From contig CAJUHH010000001.1 in NCBI GenBank assembly GCA_910585965.1, forward strand, positions 186,001 to 250,000: 64,000 nt of DNA, given 5' to 3'. The notes beneath the pieces were generated by a model. It did not search any database, was not told the origin of the DNA, and worked only from the letters and a program-made list of their open reading frames with translations. The position numbers and the translations under genes were made by a program. This document shows, piece after piece, positions 36,305-45,771 of this stretch (position 1 is its first letter; every line of letters begins with the position of its first letter). The DNA comes from an uncultured Lachnospiraceae bacterium (GTDB lineage: Bacteria > Bacillota > Clostridia > Lachnospirales > Lachnospiraceae).

Positions 36305-38152
36305 CTATGATTCTTTAAAAAAATCCTCCGGTTCATAAGGCTTTTCATCCATCAGCCCTTCGAATTCTTCCCTCGTTATCTTTTCCTTTTCCAGCAATAA
36401 TTCCGCACATTTATGCAGAACTCCCTCATGCTCCGTAATAATAGCCTTTGCTTTTGTATAGCAGTTATCGATGATCTCTTTCACTTCCCTGTCGATCTCC
36501 CCCGATACCAGTTCGCTGTGGCTCTTTGCATGAGCTAAGTCGCGGCCGATAAATACTTCGTCGTCGTCGTCATCATAATTGATCACACCGATATTGTCCG
36601 ACATGCCGTATCTCGTCACCATCCGCCTCGCCACCTTCGTAGCCTTTTTAATATCGCTGGATGCTCCAGTCGTAATATCATCAAAAATAATTTCTTCCGC
36701 AATTCGCCCGCCCAGGGAAACCATGATTTCCTGAAGCATTTTCCCCTTTGTCATAAACATCTCATCTTTTTCCGGCAAAGGCATCGTATAGCCCGCCGCT
36801 CCCAGACCCGTAGGAATAATGGAAACGGTATATACTGGCCCAACATCGGGCAGCACATGGAACAGGATCGCATGGCCTGCCTCATGGTATGCCGTGATTT
36901 TTTTCTCTTTATCGGAAATGACCCGGCTCTTTTTCTCTGTACCGATCCCCACCTTAATAAAGGACTTTTTAATATCTTCCTGTTTCACAAATGCCCGGTT
37001 GCTCATCGCCGCACGGATCGCTGCCTCATTCATCAGATTCTCCAGATCCGCCCCGGTAAACCCTGCCGTTGTCTGGGCGATCTGTTCCAGATTGACATCC
37101 TCGGCCAACGGTTTATTTTTGGCGTGTACGGTAAGAATTTCCTTTCTTCCCCTCACGTCAGGAGGACTCACTGTTATCTTTCTGTCAAACCGACCCGGGC
37201 GCAGGATCGCAGGATCCAGTATATCCACACGGTTTGTAGCCGCCAATACAATAATTCCCTCATTCACGCCAAAACCGTCCATTTCCACCAAAAGCTGGTT
37301 CAGCGTCTGCTCCCTTTCATCGTGTCCGCCGCCCATGCCGGTGCCGCGCCGCCTTGCTACCGCATCGATTTCGTCAATAAACACAATGCAGGGCGAATGT
37401 TTTTTCGCATCAGCAAACAAATCCCTCACCCGGGAAGCGCCCACGCCTACGAACATCTCCACGAAATCGGAGCCGGATATGCTGAAAAACGGCACATTCG
37501 CCTCTCCGGCAATAGCTTTTGCCAGCAACGTCTTTCCAGTACCCGGAGCCCCTTCCAGCAGTACGCCCTTCGGTATCCTGGCTCCTACTTTGGTAAACTT
37601 TCCCGGCTCTTTCAAAAAGTTAATAATTTCATCCAGTTCTTCCTTTTCTTCCTGAAGACCGGCCACATCCTTTAATGTCGTCTTATTATCCAAAGACAGT
37701 CTGGCCCGGCTCTTGCCGAAATTCATCATTTTGCCGTTGCTGCCGCCCCCTGCATTCTGGGAATTCATCATAACAAAGAAGAAGACGCCGATCACCAGCA
37801 CGAGAAGCATCGGGAACATGCTCGTCATAAACCAATTTTCCCTTGGAATATCCCTGATTTCCGGATCCAGGCCGAAAGATGCCAGCTCTGCCTCCACTTC
37901 CGTTACGTCCGTTACGTATAATATCTTTTCTTCTCCGCTGCTAAGAGCCACTCTTACGATACCGGTAGGCGTTTCTTTATTCGGCTGAATGACAGCTTCC
38001 AATACCTTCCCGGATTCCAGGGCTTCCCGCAGCTCCCCTCTCGTATAATCCGTTTCCTGTCCGTTCAGGCCCCGGAACATCCATGCCGCCAGGAAAAGCA
38101 GTACAAAAATCACTACAAAATATGTGTTCAAATTTTTTCTATTATTATTCAA
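36305..38152 (-). CDS. ftsH: ATP-dependent zinc metalloprotease FtsH
   Basis: 615 residues from TTG 38150-38152, which has GGAGG 6 nt upstream; the frame runs back to 38197, but that extension has no such site. Two membrane helices flank a small outside domain. AAA+ Walker A (GAPGTGKT), Walker B (IVFIDEIDA), SRH with RPGRFDR, and the zinc site HEAGH are all present. FtsH degrades misfolded membrane and regulatory proteins. It follows hpt and tilS, a common Gram-positive order. Confidence 0.95.
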   Translation of the reverse strand: MNNNRKNLNTYFVVIFVLLFLAAWMFRGLNGQETDYTRGELREALESGKVLEAVIQPNKETPTGIVRVALSSGEEKILYVTDVTEVEAELASFGLDPEIRDIPRENWFMTSMFPMLLVLVIGVFFFVMMNSQNAGGGSNGKMMNFGKSRARLSLDNKTTLKDVAGLQEEKEELDEIINFLKEPGKFTKVGARIPKGVLLEGAPGTGKTLLAKAIAGEANVPFFSISGSDFVEMFVGVGASRVRDLFADAKKHSPCIVFIDEIDAVARRRGTGMGGGHDEREQTLNQLLVEMDGFGVNEGIIVLAATNRVDILDPAILRPGRFDRKITVSPPDVRGRKEILTVHAKNKPLAEDVNLEQIAQTTAGFTGADLENLMNEAAIRAAMSNRAFVKQEDIKKSFIKVGIGTEKKSRVISDKEKKITAYHEAGHAILFHVLPDVGPVYTVSIIPTGLGAAGYTMPLPEKDEMFMTKGKMLQEIMVSLGGRIAEEIIFDDITTGASSDIKKATKVARRMVTRYGMSDNIGVINYDDDDDEVFIGRDLAHAKSHSELVSGEIDREVKEIIDNCYTKAKAIITEHEGVLHKCAELLLEKEKITREEFEGLMDEKPYEPEDFFKES

Positions 38153-38209
38153 CTCTAACCTCCGGTCCGCATGCGTCACATTCCTGCGAACATCCAATGT
38201 CCCAATCTT

Positions 38210-38734
38210 TTAATCTAATTCTACCACGCCTATATAAGGTAAATTCCTATATTTCTGGTCATAGTCAAGGCCATATCCCACGACAAATTCATCGGGAATC
38301 TGGAATCCGGTATAATCCACATGGACATCCACCACTCTTCTTTCCGGCTTATCGAGCAATGTACAAAGCCTCAGGCTGCTCGGCCCCCTGTCCCTCAACA
38401 TTTCCATCAAATAGCTCAGCGTCCTTCCCGAGTCCACAATATCCTCTACCACCAGCACATCCTTATCCTTTAAAGGTTCATCCAGATCCTTCACGATCCT
38501 GACAATCCCGCTGGACTTTGTTTCGCTGCCATAACTGGATACCGACATAAAGTCCAGGGACACTGGCACGCTGATTCTTTTGGCAAGCTCGCACATAAAA
38601 AAGCTGCCCCCTTTCAACACGCACACGAGATGCACCTGTTTTCCTTCATAATCCTTGCTGATCTGGTCGCCGATCTCCTTGATCCGTTTATCCACTTCCT
38701 CTTCGGAAAGCATAATTCTTACTCTCTCTGACAT
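38210..38734 (-). CDS. hpt: Hypoxanthine phosphoribosyltransferase
   Basis: 174 residues. The PRPP-binding loop VLVVEDIVDSGRTL and LVCVLKGGSFF define a purine phosphoribosyltransferase that salvages hypoxanthine and guanine. Its start is immediately beside the tilS stop, so they are coupled. The tilS-hpt-ftsH order is a classic conserved cluster in Firmicutes. Confidence 0.95.
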   Translation of the reverse strand: MSERVRIMLSEEEVDKRIKEIGDQISKDYEGKQVHLVCVLKGGSFFMCELAKRISVPVSLDFMSVSSYGSETKSSGIVRIVKDLDEPLKDKDVLVVEDIVDSGRTLSYLMEMLRDRGPSSLRLCTLLDKPERRVVDVHVDYTGFQIPDEFVVGYGLDYDQKYRNLPYIGVVELD

Positions 38735-40225
38735 TCAAAGACCTCCTCTTAGCTGTACTCTTAAAATATACTTTGTCTCCCCGGTAATTTTATAATATTC
38801 GCTGATACGATAGCCCGGCACCCAGATAATATGGCTTCCATCTGCCAAAACATAAAGATTTTCCCTGTCATCCTTCGGGATTTTCATTTCTATCATATAA
38901 TCCTTCAGCTTCTTTTTGGAAAATTCTTTATTGATCGTAAGATAATCGCCGGTTTTCCTCGTACGGAATACCAATGACTTAGTTATTCTATCATAATCCA
39001 GCCATTTCGTATATGTCTTTTGGGGAATAATTTCCGATTTTTCTCTAAAAAAGGAAATTTCTTCCTTACAAAAAACAGCGAATTCCACCCTTCCCAAACT
39101 AGGAATATTCCATTCCTTTGTCTGTCTTCGAAGATCCTTCCATTCAATCGCAATTTCCGGAAGCAGGACATTTTCTCTTCCCTTATGCGGTTCCTTCTCC
39201 TTGTATATGATAAAAGATCCATATTCCTTTCTGGCTTTCAGGCCGTATGGCAGAATAACCCGTTTGCTGCCCTGTTTTCCCAGCAAGCCCTCCAGGCTTT
39301 CCACATGAACGGAAGTGACATCTTTTCTTCCTTCTGCCAGCCCTTCCAGGCATTGGAGAAATATCTGTTTTCTTATAAAAGGCTCTTCCATTTGCAGCTT
39401 TCCCGCATCCAGTACAATTTCTTCCGCATCCGCTCTAATCTTGCAATTTCCATATGCCTTCCCCGCCTGCCTTCGGATATATGCATCTGCCTCCTGGAAC
39501 AGATCGCCTGCGCCGCACATATGCCTGACAGCCCCCGCGCATATCTCCTTTTCCGCAAAAGGAAGAATATGGCTCCGAATGCGGTTCCTTGTATAAGTAT
39601 CCTCCGAGTTCGTCTGGTCTATACAGAAGGATATCCCTTTTCTTCCAAGATATTCTTCTATTTCCTCCCGCTGAAGGCACAAAAGAGGCCGGATAATATG
39701 CCCCCTTACCGGCCTGATGCCTCCAGCCCCGGTAAGTCCGGTCCCCCGGAAAAGATGGAACAGCATCGTTTCCGCCCTGTCGTTGGCATTATGGGCGACC
39801 GCAATTCTGCCACAGCCCTTTCCCTCTTCTCCTGCATCCCGGCCGGATACGCCAACAGGCCCATATTTCCCCAGCGCCTCCTCAAAAGCCTGGTATCTCA
39901 CTTCCCGGCCGGCTTCCTCTTCCGACAAACGTCTTTCTTTTGCATAAGCTCTTACATCCTCTTCCACCAGAATAAACGGAATCCCTTTATCCTTGCAAAG
40001 CGCTTCCACATAAGCGGCATCTGCCGCCGCCTCCGGCCTGATCTTATGATTGACATGCACTACAACCAAACGAAAGTCCATCTCTTCCGCCAGAGCGCAA
40101 AGCATCAGAAAAAGACAGACAGAATCAGCGCCTCCGGATACCCCCGCCACAATGGTATCCCCCGGCGCTATCATATGATATTTATTAATATATCTTTTTA
40201 CCCTTTGAAATATCTTGCCGTCCAT
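38735..40225 (-). CDS. tilS: tRNA(Ile)-lysidine synthetase
   Basis: 496 residues. The PP-loop ATP-pyrophosphatase motif SGGADS near residue 30, then NANDRAETML and a GAGGIRPVRG segment, followed by the C-terminal TilS domains with FVVSKKLKD-like end (here KEFSKKKLKDYMI). It converts the wobble cytidine of one tRNA-Ile to lysidine so that AUA is read as isoleucine. It is the first gene of the tilS-hpt-ftsH set. Confidence 0.95.
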   Translation of the reverse strand: MDGKIFQRVKRYINKYHMIAPGDTIVAGVSGGADSVCLFLMLCALAEEMDFRLVVVHVNHKIRPEAAADAAYVEALCKDKGIPFILVEEDVRAYAKERRLSEEEAGREVRYQAFEEALGKYGPVGVSGRDAGEEGKGCGRIAVAHNANDRAETMLFHLFRGTGLTGAGGIRPVRGHIIRPLLCLQREEIEEYLGRKGISFCIDQTNSEDTYTRNRIRSHILPFAEKEICAGAVRHMCGAGDLFQEADAYIRRQAGKAYGNCKIRADAEEIVLDAGKLQMEEPFIRKQIFLQCLEGLAEGRKDVTSVHVESLEGLLGKQGSKRVILPYGLKARKEYGSFIIYKEKEPHKGRENVLLPEIAIEWKDLRRQTKEWNIPSLGRVEFAVFCKEEISFFREKSEIIPQKTYTKWLDYDRITKSLVFRTRKTGDYLTINKEFSKKKLKDYMIEMKIPKDDRENLYVLADGSHIIWVPGYRISEYYKITGETKYILRVQLRGGL

Positions 40226-40290
40226 TCTATTGTTATCTCATCCTATGACTGTTAGCCCATCTTACTCTAATTAAGGAAAAAAGTCAAATA

Positions 40291-41484
40291 TTACAAGTTT
40301 TCCCATATTCCTGTCACCATAACCGTCATGTCGTCCCTCACCCTTCCCTTGCTCTGGTGCAGGCAGAAGTTCAAAATATGGTTGGCCATCTCTGCCGGAT
40401 TTTTCAGCGTAATATTTCCCAGCATTTCAGGGAGCATCTCCTCCCCGATGCCCTGTGATAAGGCATCCAATATTCCATCGGACAGCATGATAATATAATC
40501 CCCGTCCACCAGGCGTCTTTTTACCGTGTCCATATCCATTTCATGAAAAACCCCCAACGGAAGGTTTCTCGCCGATATCTGTTCCACCAGGTTTTCTCTT
40601 TTTATGTAGGATGGCGCGGAGCCGATCTTGATAAACTCGCATATGCCGGTATACAAATCCACCTGATATAAATCCAGCGTGGACATATTCTGCGACTCCC
40701 CTCCGGCAATCAACGCACCATTTATCATTTGTACCGCCGTTTCTTTCCCGAAACCGGCTTCTAAAAATTTCTCCATAAAATCTATGACAAATTCGCTGTC
40801 CTTACATGCCTTTTCCCCGGAACCCATCCCGTCAGAAAGAACTGCTGTCAGCGTTCCTTCCCTGACCTCCAAAAAAGAATAATTATCCCCGGACATGCGT
40901 TCCGTTTCTTTTACCGCTTTTGCCACCCCCGTCAGGACATGGAACTTCGGTTCCTCGATATATTGGTAATTCCCCCATTCTTTCCCTACGAATATCGGCG
41001 AAGCCTTTGACGGCACCAGCCTCAAATTCAAAAGCACGGAAAGAAGATTTCCCACCTCGTCCACCGCCGGGCTTGTCCCCTTCCCAGAACGCATCACCAG
41101 ATTGATTTCTTTATGGCCGTTTTCTTTTTCCAGCAGATATACCTCTTTCAGCAGCACATCTTCTCCCTTCAGCGCATGAGCCAGCTGCTTAACTTTCCGC
41201 TCGCTCATATGTATAAAACGGTACGCCTCCTCCGCTACCTTCGTCATGATCTGCGCCATCTCATTCAAATGGTCCGCCATCAGATCCCTGTTCTCCACCA
41301 GCCTTCTTTTCCATAAATATTCCTGTCTGTCGCCCATCGGCTGCGTCTCTTCCTCTTTTTGTATATCTAGGAATGTATTCGCCAGATCCCTGAAAGAATC
41401 CGCATACATCAATAATTTCTTTCTTCCATACTCCGGCAATACGCTGTCAAAAGCCGCATCCCCACCCATAAACTGCCTTTTCAT
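40291..41484 (-). CDS. SpoIIE-like PP2C phosphatase lacking the membrane domain
   Basis: 397 residues from ATG 41482-41484, with GGAGGG 8 nt upstream. The C-terminal half is a SpoIIE/PPM phosphatase: YSFLEVREGTLTAVLSDGMGSG, GLYDLYQVD-like strand, and 'IIMLSDGILDA'. The N-terminal part is helical. Classical SpoIIE proteins exceed 800 residues and have about ten transmembrane helices; none is present here. SpoIIE dephosphorylates SpoIIAA and activates sigma-F in the forespore. It is between tilS and divIC, the usual spoIIE place, so I take it as a shortened SpoIIE, though an RsbU-like role is possible. Confidence 0.8.
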   Translation of the reverse strand: MKRQFMGGDAAFDSVLPEYGRKKLLMYADSFRDLANTFLDIQKEEETQPMGDRQEYLWKRRLVENRDLMADHLNEMAQIMTKVAEEAYRFIHMSERKVKQLAHALKGEDVLLKEVYLLEKENGHKEINLVMRSGKGTSPAVDEVGNLLSVLLNLRLVPSKASPIFVGKEWGNYQYIEEPKFHVLTGVAKAVKETERMSGDNYSFLEVREGTLTAVLSDGMGSGEKACKDSEFVIDFMEKFLEAGFGKETAVQMINGALIAGGESQNMSTLDLYQVDLYTGICEFIKIGSAPSYIKRENLVEQISARNLPLGVFHEMDMDTVKRRLVDGDYIIMLSDGILDALSQGIGEEMLPEMLGNITLKNPAEMANHILNFCLHQSKGRVRDDMTVMVTGIWENL

Positions 41485-41595
41485 CGCACATCCCTCCATT
41501 TCCCTCTCTTGCCTTGATTCCTGTAAGGGAACATTATACAAGACAAAGTCAGCCGTATTTGTCAAAATGAGTAAGGAAAAAAAATTTTTTATGCG

Positions 41596-41631
41596 ACAAA
41601 AAATGCAGATACCGGACTACCGCTATCTGCA
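41596..41631 (-). terminator. Intrinsic terminator after divIC
   Basis: TGCAGATA and TATCTGCA arms with a CCGG-containing inner stem are followed, on the minus strand, by a run of T. It begins 2 nt after the divIC stop, so it ends the yabP-yabQ-divIC unit before the SpoIIE-like gene. Confidence 0.8.
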
Positions 41632-41632
41632 C

Positions 41633-41941
41633 TTAATCTCCTTCTTTAAAAATAATCTCGTCCTCATGTACCAGGCCAAGTTTATCCTTTGCCACCTCTT
41701 CTATATATTTTTTTGTCTGCGTATATTTCTCATATTCTTCGATTTCTTTTGTACGCTCCTGCTCCGCTTCTATTTGTTCCAGCAGCAGCTGTTCCTTTTC
41801 CTGATAGGCCTCCAGCTTCTGCTGCAGTTCGATGCTCTTAATAGCGACTACGATCAGCATCATAGCGACTACCATGGTGACAAGAAACATACCAAACTTA
41901 TTATGCCTTTTTTTGCGGTAAGCTGCCCGCCTCGCCATCAT
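41633..41941 (-). CDS. divIC: DivIC/FtsB-family septum formation initiator
   Basis: 102 residues: a basic start (ARRAAYRKKRHNK), one hydrophobic helix (about 17-37), a leucine-zipper-like coiled coil and a short conserved end (EEVAKDKLGLVHEDEIIF). It is a bitopic cell-division protein that bridges the divisome. Placement between yabQ and spoIIE-like matches the standard yabP-yabQ-divIC-spoIIE order. Confidence 0.9.
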   Translation of the reverse strand: MMARRAAYRKKRHNKFGMFLVTMVVAMMLIVVAIKSIELQQKLEAYQEKEQLLLEQIEAEQERTKEIEEYEKYTQTKKYIEEVAKDKLGLVHEDEIIFKEGD

Positions 41942-41978
41942 GCCTCACCCCGATCTTCCCAAAAAATCCCCGATTTTA

Positions 41979-42467
41979 TTAGTTTTTATATAATAGTATT
42001 CTAAACACTTTCTGAAACGCAGTCAACTTCTTTTTCATATATCTTCCCTTTTTTTTCGCTCCGCCCTTCAAAATGCGGCATAACCCCTTCACTTTTCCTA
42101 TGAACCATCTCAAGGGCCTGAAAATAAATCCAAGGATCTTGCCCGCAATATGTATCTCTTTCTGGATCAGAACGGATACCAGCTTTACAAAACGGGTTCC
42201 CACAATCTTTTTATAAAGCAGCATTCCCAACGCCGCCCCGAATACTGCAAACCATCTTAAAATCCCGTTATTTTCTTTATAAAGCATATAAAATACTGCC
42301 ACCGCGCAGGCCGCCCAAAACAAAAAATCTTCCAGGGAAATAAAAAATAAATTATGCTTTATGATCTTTCTTCCTATTAATATAAAATCATAAACAAAGG
42401 TGATCACGACTCCCATCATCACCGAATAAGCCAGAAAATATACCTCATTTACAATGTCCTGACTCAT
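41979..42467 (-). CDS. yabQ: Spore cortex protein YabQ
   Basis: 162 residues with about four hydrophobic helices and the YabQ pattern (VNEVYFLAYSVMMGVVITFVYD at the start, LFFISLEDFLFWAACAV after). YabQ is needed for spore cortex formation in B. subtilis and is under sigma-E control. It is 7 nt after yabP. The C-terminus is strongly basic. Confidence 0.88.
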   Translation of the reverse strand: MSQDIVNEVYFLAYSVMMGVVITFVYDFILIGRKIIKHNLFFISLEDFLFWAACAVAVFYMLYKENNGILRWFAVFGAALGMLLYKKIVGTRFVKLVSVLIQKEIHIAGKILGFIFRPLRWFIGKVKGLCRILKGGAKKKGRYMKKKLTAFQKVFRILLYKN

Positions 42468-42474
42468 CCGCCAC

Positions 42475-42765
42475 CTACTTAAACAATCTGGAGAGCAAGG
42501 ACTCGCCTTTATTGCCGTATCCGGTCGCTTCCGAATAAGTGAAACTGTCTATCTTTCCATCTACATCCACTTCTCCCTTATCCAAAGTCAGCCGGCTTAC
42601 GTGGAGATCTTCGCCCTTGATCATAAGCATTCCCTGATCCGTTTCCAGAAGCACTTCTTTTACATCAAAGGAAAGCACATCGCATACTCCGCTGATAGTA
42701 CATGTCCTTCTGTTGGTAAGCATTAGTTTATGCGTGCGCTGTTTCGCAGCATTCAAGTCCTCCAT
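42475..42765 (-). CDS. yabP: Sporulation protein YabP
   Basis: 96 residues with the YabP signature: AKQRTHKLMLTNRRTCTISGV, DVLSFDVKEVLLETDQGML and the C-terminal DGKIDSFTYSEA. YabP is a spore assembly protein, and the family belongs to the YabP/YqfC fold. It stands beside yabQ and after the S4-domain gene, all on the minus strand, as expected. Confidence 0.92.
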   Translation of the reverse strand: MEDLNAAKQRTHKLMLTNRRTCTISGVCDVLSFDVKEVLLETDQGMLMIKGEDLHVSRLTLDKGEVDVDGKIDSFTYSEATGYGNKGESLLSRLFK

Positions 42766-42817
42766 ACCAATCCCCCATTTTCGTTCCGTTTATAAGAGAT
42801 TATATGTCCCCGATGCT

Positions 42818-43057
42818 TCAAATATACCGAAAAAGGTCTTTTGCCTCCTCCTTTTTTACCGTCTCCTGCACATTGAGTACTTCTACCTTAACTTCTTTAT
42901 TGCCGAACTGGATGGTAAGAATATCCCCTTGCTTTACATTTGCCGAAGCCTTCGCCGGCTTATCATTGATCATTACCCTTCCTGCATCGCATGCCTCATT
43001 GGCAACCGTGCGCCTTTTAATAAGCCGCGATACCTTCAGATACTTGTCTAACCTCAT
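42818..43057 (-). CDS. S4-domain RNA-binding protein (HslR/YlmH-type heat shock 15-like)
   Basis: 79 residues: MRLDKYLKVSRLIKRRTVANEACDAGRV is the start of an S4 domain, followed by NDKPAKASANVKQGDILTI. Small S4 proteins of this kind (RqcP/YabO) bind ribosomal RNA; RqcP helps the Rqc2 ribosome rescue pathway. Position after HU and before yabP matches the YabO/RqcP location in Firmicutes. Confidence 0.85.
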   Translation of the reverse strand: MRLDKYLKVSRLIKRRTVANEACDAGRVMINDKPAKASANVKQGDILTIQFGNKEVKVEVLNVQETVKKEEAKDLFRYI

Positions 43058-43098
43058 AACTCCTGACTCCTTTTTATCTCACTAAAGTTTCTATAAAG

Positions 43099-43130
43099 CA
43101 AAAAAGAGAACCCGGCAAAAGGTTCTCTTT
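43099..43130 (-). terminator. Intrinsic terminator after the HU gene
   Basis: AAAGAGAACC and GGTTCTCTTT pair around an 8-nt loop, followed on the minus strand by a T-rich run. It lies about 15 nt after the HU stop. Confidence 0.8.
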
Positions 43131-43144
43131 AGCTTCACATTCAA

Positions 43145-43420
43145 TTATGCGTTTACCATATCCTTTAAAGCCTTGCCAGCCTTAAACTTAGGCGCCTTGG
43201 AAGCCGCAATCTCCATAACCTTGCCGCTCTGGGGATTCCTTCCCACTCTAGCTGCCCTCTTGGAAACTTCAAATGTACCAAAGCCTACTAACTGTACCTT
43301 ACCGTCTTTTTTCAATTCATCTGCCACAACATCTGTAAAAGCCTTTAAAGCCTTCTCTGCATCTTTTTTCGATAAACCAGCCTGTTCTGCCATAGCTGCA
43401 ACTAATTCTGTTTTGTTCAT
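43145..43420 (-). CDS. hup: DNA-binding protein HU
   Basis: 91 residues, full HU: MNKTELVAAMAEQAGLSKKDA, then VQLVGFGTFEVSKRAARVGRNPQSG and the closing KFKAGKALKDMV. The arm motif RNPQSG intercalates DNA. It organises the nucleoid. It lies between mazG and the S4 gene with its own upstream interval of about 120 nt. Confidence 0.97.
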   Translation of the reverse strand: MNKTELVAAMAEQAGLSKKDAEKALKAFTDVVADELKKDGKVQLVGFGTFEVSKRAARVGRNPQSGKVMEIAASKAPKFKAGKALKDMVNA

Positions 43421-43541
43421 TTGAACTCCTCCTGTTATATCACATTTTCTGTTATTCGCTAGAAGTCTCCTTTTTTGAAACGTCTATACATATTTATAGA
43501 CGCTTTCCATATATTTGTCAAGGAAAATCTGCCTTTTTCCG

Positions 43542-44267
43542 CTATTTCTCAAGGTTTTGGAGCGGTTCATACCGATCTATCATATCCTCTACCCGATCCA
43601 TAAGAATCTGCTCCTGGGGAATTTTGTATAATCTGGCAATATTTGACAAATGAATCAGGATATCCCCTGCAATTTCCTCTAGTTCCCCGCTATGATTTCC
43701 CGGTTCCAGTTCCTGCAGCTTTTCCGCTGCTTCTGCCAGCCGATCCGCGCTTTCCTTATAACTGCAGCCTTTCTGGTACAGCTTGTCCGCTTTTTTTAAC
43801 ACTTTGGCGGCTCGGGTAAGAGACGGAAGTTCTTTCGGGATTTCCCTTAAAGGGGACTCGATCCATTCCTTCCCTTCTTTTTCCCTCTGTTTTATCGCCT
43901 CCCAATCGGCAGGGATATCCTCCGCTTTCTTTTCCCCGGCGTTCCCTCCAAATACATGGGGATGCCTCCGTATCATCTTCTCGCTGATCCCGCTGACCAC
44001 ATCCTCCAGCGTAAAAAGCCCCTCCTCTTCGGCAATTTGGGAATGCAGCATCACCTGAAGGAGAATATCCCCCAGTTCTTCCTGCATATTCTCGGCACTC
44101 CCGGTATGGTTATAAATGCGGATGGAGGATACCAGCTCCGCTGCCTCCTCCATCATACAAGGTTTCAGGCTTTCATGCGTCTGCTTCCTGTCCCAGGGGC
44201 AGCCGTTTTCGCTCCGCAAAACCTTCACAATATCTATCAAATCCTCAAAAGAATATTTTTTATCCAT
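43542..44267 (-). CDS. mazG: Nucleoside triphosphate pyrophosphohydrolase MazG
   Basis: 241 residues from ATG 44267. The frame runs further upstream, but RENGCPWDRKQTHESLK should be near the start. Two MazG helical domains each carry EE..E...D metal-binding helices (EELGDILLQVMLHS and the later EEIAGDILIHLSNI). It hydrolyses NTPs to monophosphates and clears odd nucleotides. It is about 30 nt downstream of the PEGA gene. Confidence 0.92.
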   Translation of the reverse strand: MDKKYSFEDLIDIVKVLRSENGCPWDRKQTHESLKPCMMEEAAELVSSIRIYNHTGSAENMQEELGDILLQVMLHSQIAEEEGLFTLEDVVSGISEKMIRRHPHVFGGNAGEKKAEDIPADWEAIKQREKEGKEWIESPLREIPKELPSLTRAAKVLKKADKLYQKGCSYKESADRLAEAAEKLQELEPGNHSGELEEIAGDILIHLSNIARLYKIPQEQILMDRVEDMIDRYEPLQNLEK

Positions 44268-44298
44268 CGTCTTCCTTGTATCTCTTTCGCCGTTCCTT

Positions 44299-45726
44299 TT
44301 AGTTTCCGCTGACCGAACGATTTTCACTGACCGTTTCATGCCCATTCACCGTATTGCCGCTGATCGTATCGCTGTTATTCTTTTCTTTTACCAGGTCGGT
44401 AAAGGAATAGGTAACATCTTTTTCCTCATCGTCAATCTGAATCGTATAACTCTTCGTCACATAACCCGGCCTGCGCAGCGTAATCGTATGGGTTCCCGGC
44501 TCTTTCTTGAAGTTAACCGGTGACATTCCTATATATATGCCGTCCAGATATACTTCCACATCGGAAGGCGAATCAATATATACTTTATAATTGCTGGCCG
44601 CGCTGTTATATTCGTTAGCCGATACGCTGGAAGGAGTCGTATAATCCGCCGGATAATCCTCTTCCTCTTCCAGGGATTTCTCCAAGGTTACGCTGATGCT
44701 CGCCAGATCCTGGCTCACTTTAATGTATTGGCTGATCGTATCATAGCCTTCCGCTTCCACTGTCATCCGATGAATACCATATTCAATTTCCACTGGCGCG
44801 CTGATATCCACTTCTGTCCCGTCAATACTTACCGTCGCATTGCCAGGCATCACAGCGAACAGTATCCTTCCTGTTTTCGGCTCTTCCATTTCCACGTTGC
44901 CTACATCCAGCGTCGTTTCCTGGTTCCTGTACACCGTGACCTTCCTTACCTCATCGATGCCGGAAGCCGTCAAATGAACATCATAAGTCCCTTCCGGCAC
45001 TACCAACAGCATATCCTCCGTAATCTGCTGGATCACGGACTGGCCAACTTCGATCCAGCCGCCCCTCAGATACTCATCGTTATCTAATTTCAAATATCCA
45101 TGGCCTTCTTCTACCACGACACTGTAGATGCTGTTCCCTATCCCGCTGACGGAAACCACATCTCCCCGCACGATATCCTCCAGCTGGGAATCCGCTCCGT
45201 CCGAGGAAACTACCAGATTATTCCTGAGGCTGTATGTACCGCCTCCAACCTCCGCATTCTTGCCCAGCACATCAAAATTATATTTTTCCACCTTTTCCAG
45301 AACCCAGGCATTTTCTGAAAGCTTCATGCTGGCCAGCTTCTTTTTATTTCTTAAAAACGCAACATCCACAATGTCTCCCTCATGGATTTGGGCCATCGAC
45401 ATTCCGCTTCCATATTTATCCTGGATCACAGTAGTTCCGTCGTAATCCAGCGTATAATATTTCCCCGTTTCCACATTCATAAAGGTAATCCTGCCCTTAT
45501 CCGCGTCCATTTCCTTTACCACGGCTATGTCCACGGAATCATAACTGCCCGGCTGGGCAATCACAAAGCCTGTGTCGTGCTTTTCGTACGTGGATTCATG
45601 CGCAAAACCTATGCTGTCGCTGGCCGATAATAATCCGGCCGCCACAAGCCCTGCTGTCAATATGGAAAGTATAGCCACCGCCAAAACCACCGGTTTATGT
45701 TTCCCCTCTTTACTGCTTCTACGCAT
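44299..45726 (-). CDS. Membrane-anchored PEGA-domain surface protein
   Basis: 475 residues from ATG 45726, with GAGGAGG about 7 nt upstream. An N-terminal membrane helix (about 14-32) points the rest outside. The middle has a beta region and the C-terminal half two or more PEGA repeats: 'GNATVSIDGTEVDISAPVEI' and 'SDVEVYLDGIYIGMSPVNF' both show the P.G...V.idG pattern. PEGA domains are beta-sandwich surface modules. The end is Asn/Ser-rich. Function unknown; the neighbours mazG and cotS give no clear clue. Confidence 0.75.
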   Translation of the reverse strand: MRRSSKEGKHKPVVLAVAILSILTAGLVAAGLLSASDSIGFAHESTYEKHDTGFVIAQPGSYDSVDIAVVKEMDADKGRITFMNVETGKYYTLDYDGTTVIQDKYGSGMSMAQIHEGDIVDVAFLRNKKKLASMKLSENAWVLEKVEKYNFDVLGKNAEVGGGTYSLRNNLVVSSDGADSQLEDIVRGDVVSVSGIGNSIYSVVVEEGHGYLKLDNDEYLRGGWIEVGQSVIQQITEDMLLVVPEGTYDVHLTASGIDEVRKVTVYRNQETTLDVGNVEMEEPKTGRILFAVMPGNATVSIDGTEVDISAPVEIEYGIHRMTVEAEGYDTISQYIKVSQDLASISVTLEKSLEEEEDYPADYTTPSSVSANEYNSAASNYKVYIDSPSDVEVYLDGIYIGMSPVNFKKEPGTHTITLRRPGYVTKSYTIQIDDEEKDVTYSFTDLVKEKNNSDTISGNTVNGHETVSENRSVSGN

Positions 45727-45771
45727 GGATGTTCCTCCTCTTTCGAATGGGTCTGTCCTAGTCATTATATA

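Noticed and set aside
36819..37675. Two long plus-strand frames (278 and 272 codons) opposite ftsH
   Set aside because: Both lie under the AAA+ domain of ftsH; the sequence reads as antisense of its conserved motifs.
39020..40255. 411-codon plus-strand open frame opposite tilS
   Set aside because: tilS is well supported on the other strand with PP-loop motifs. This frame has no motif and is a shadow.
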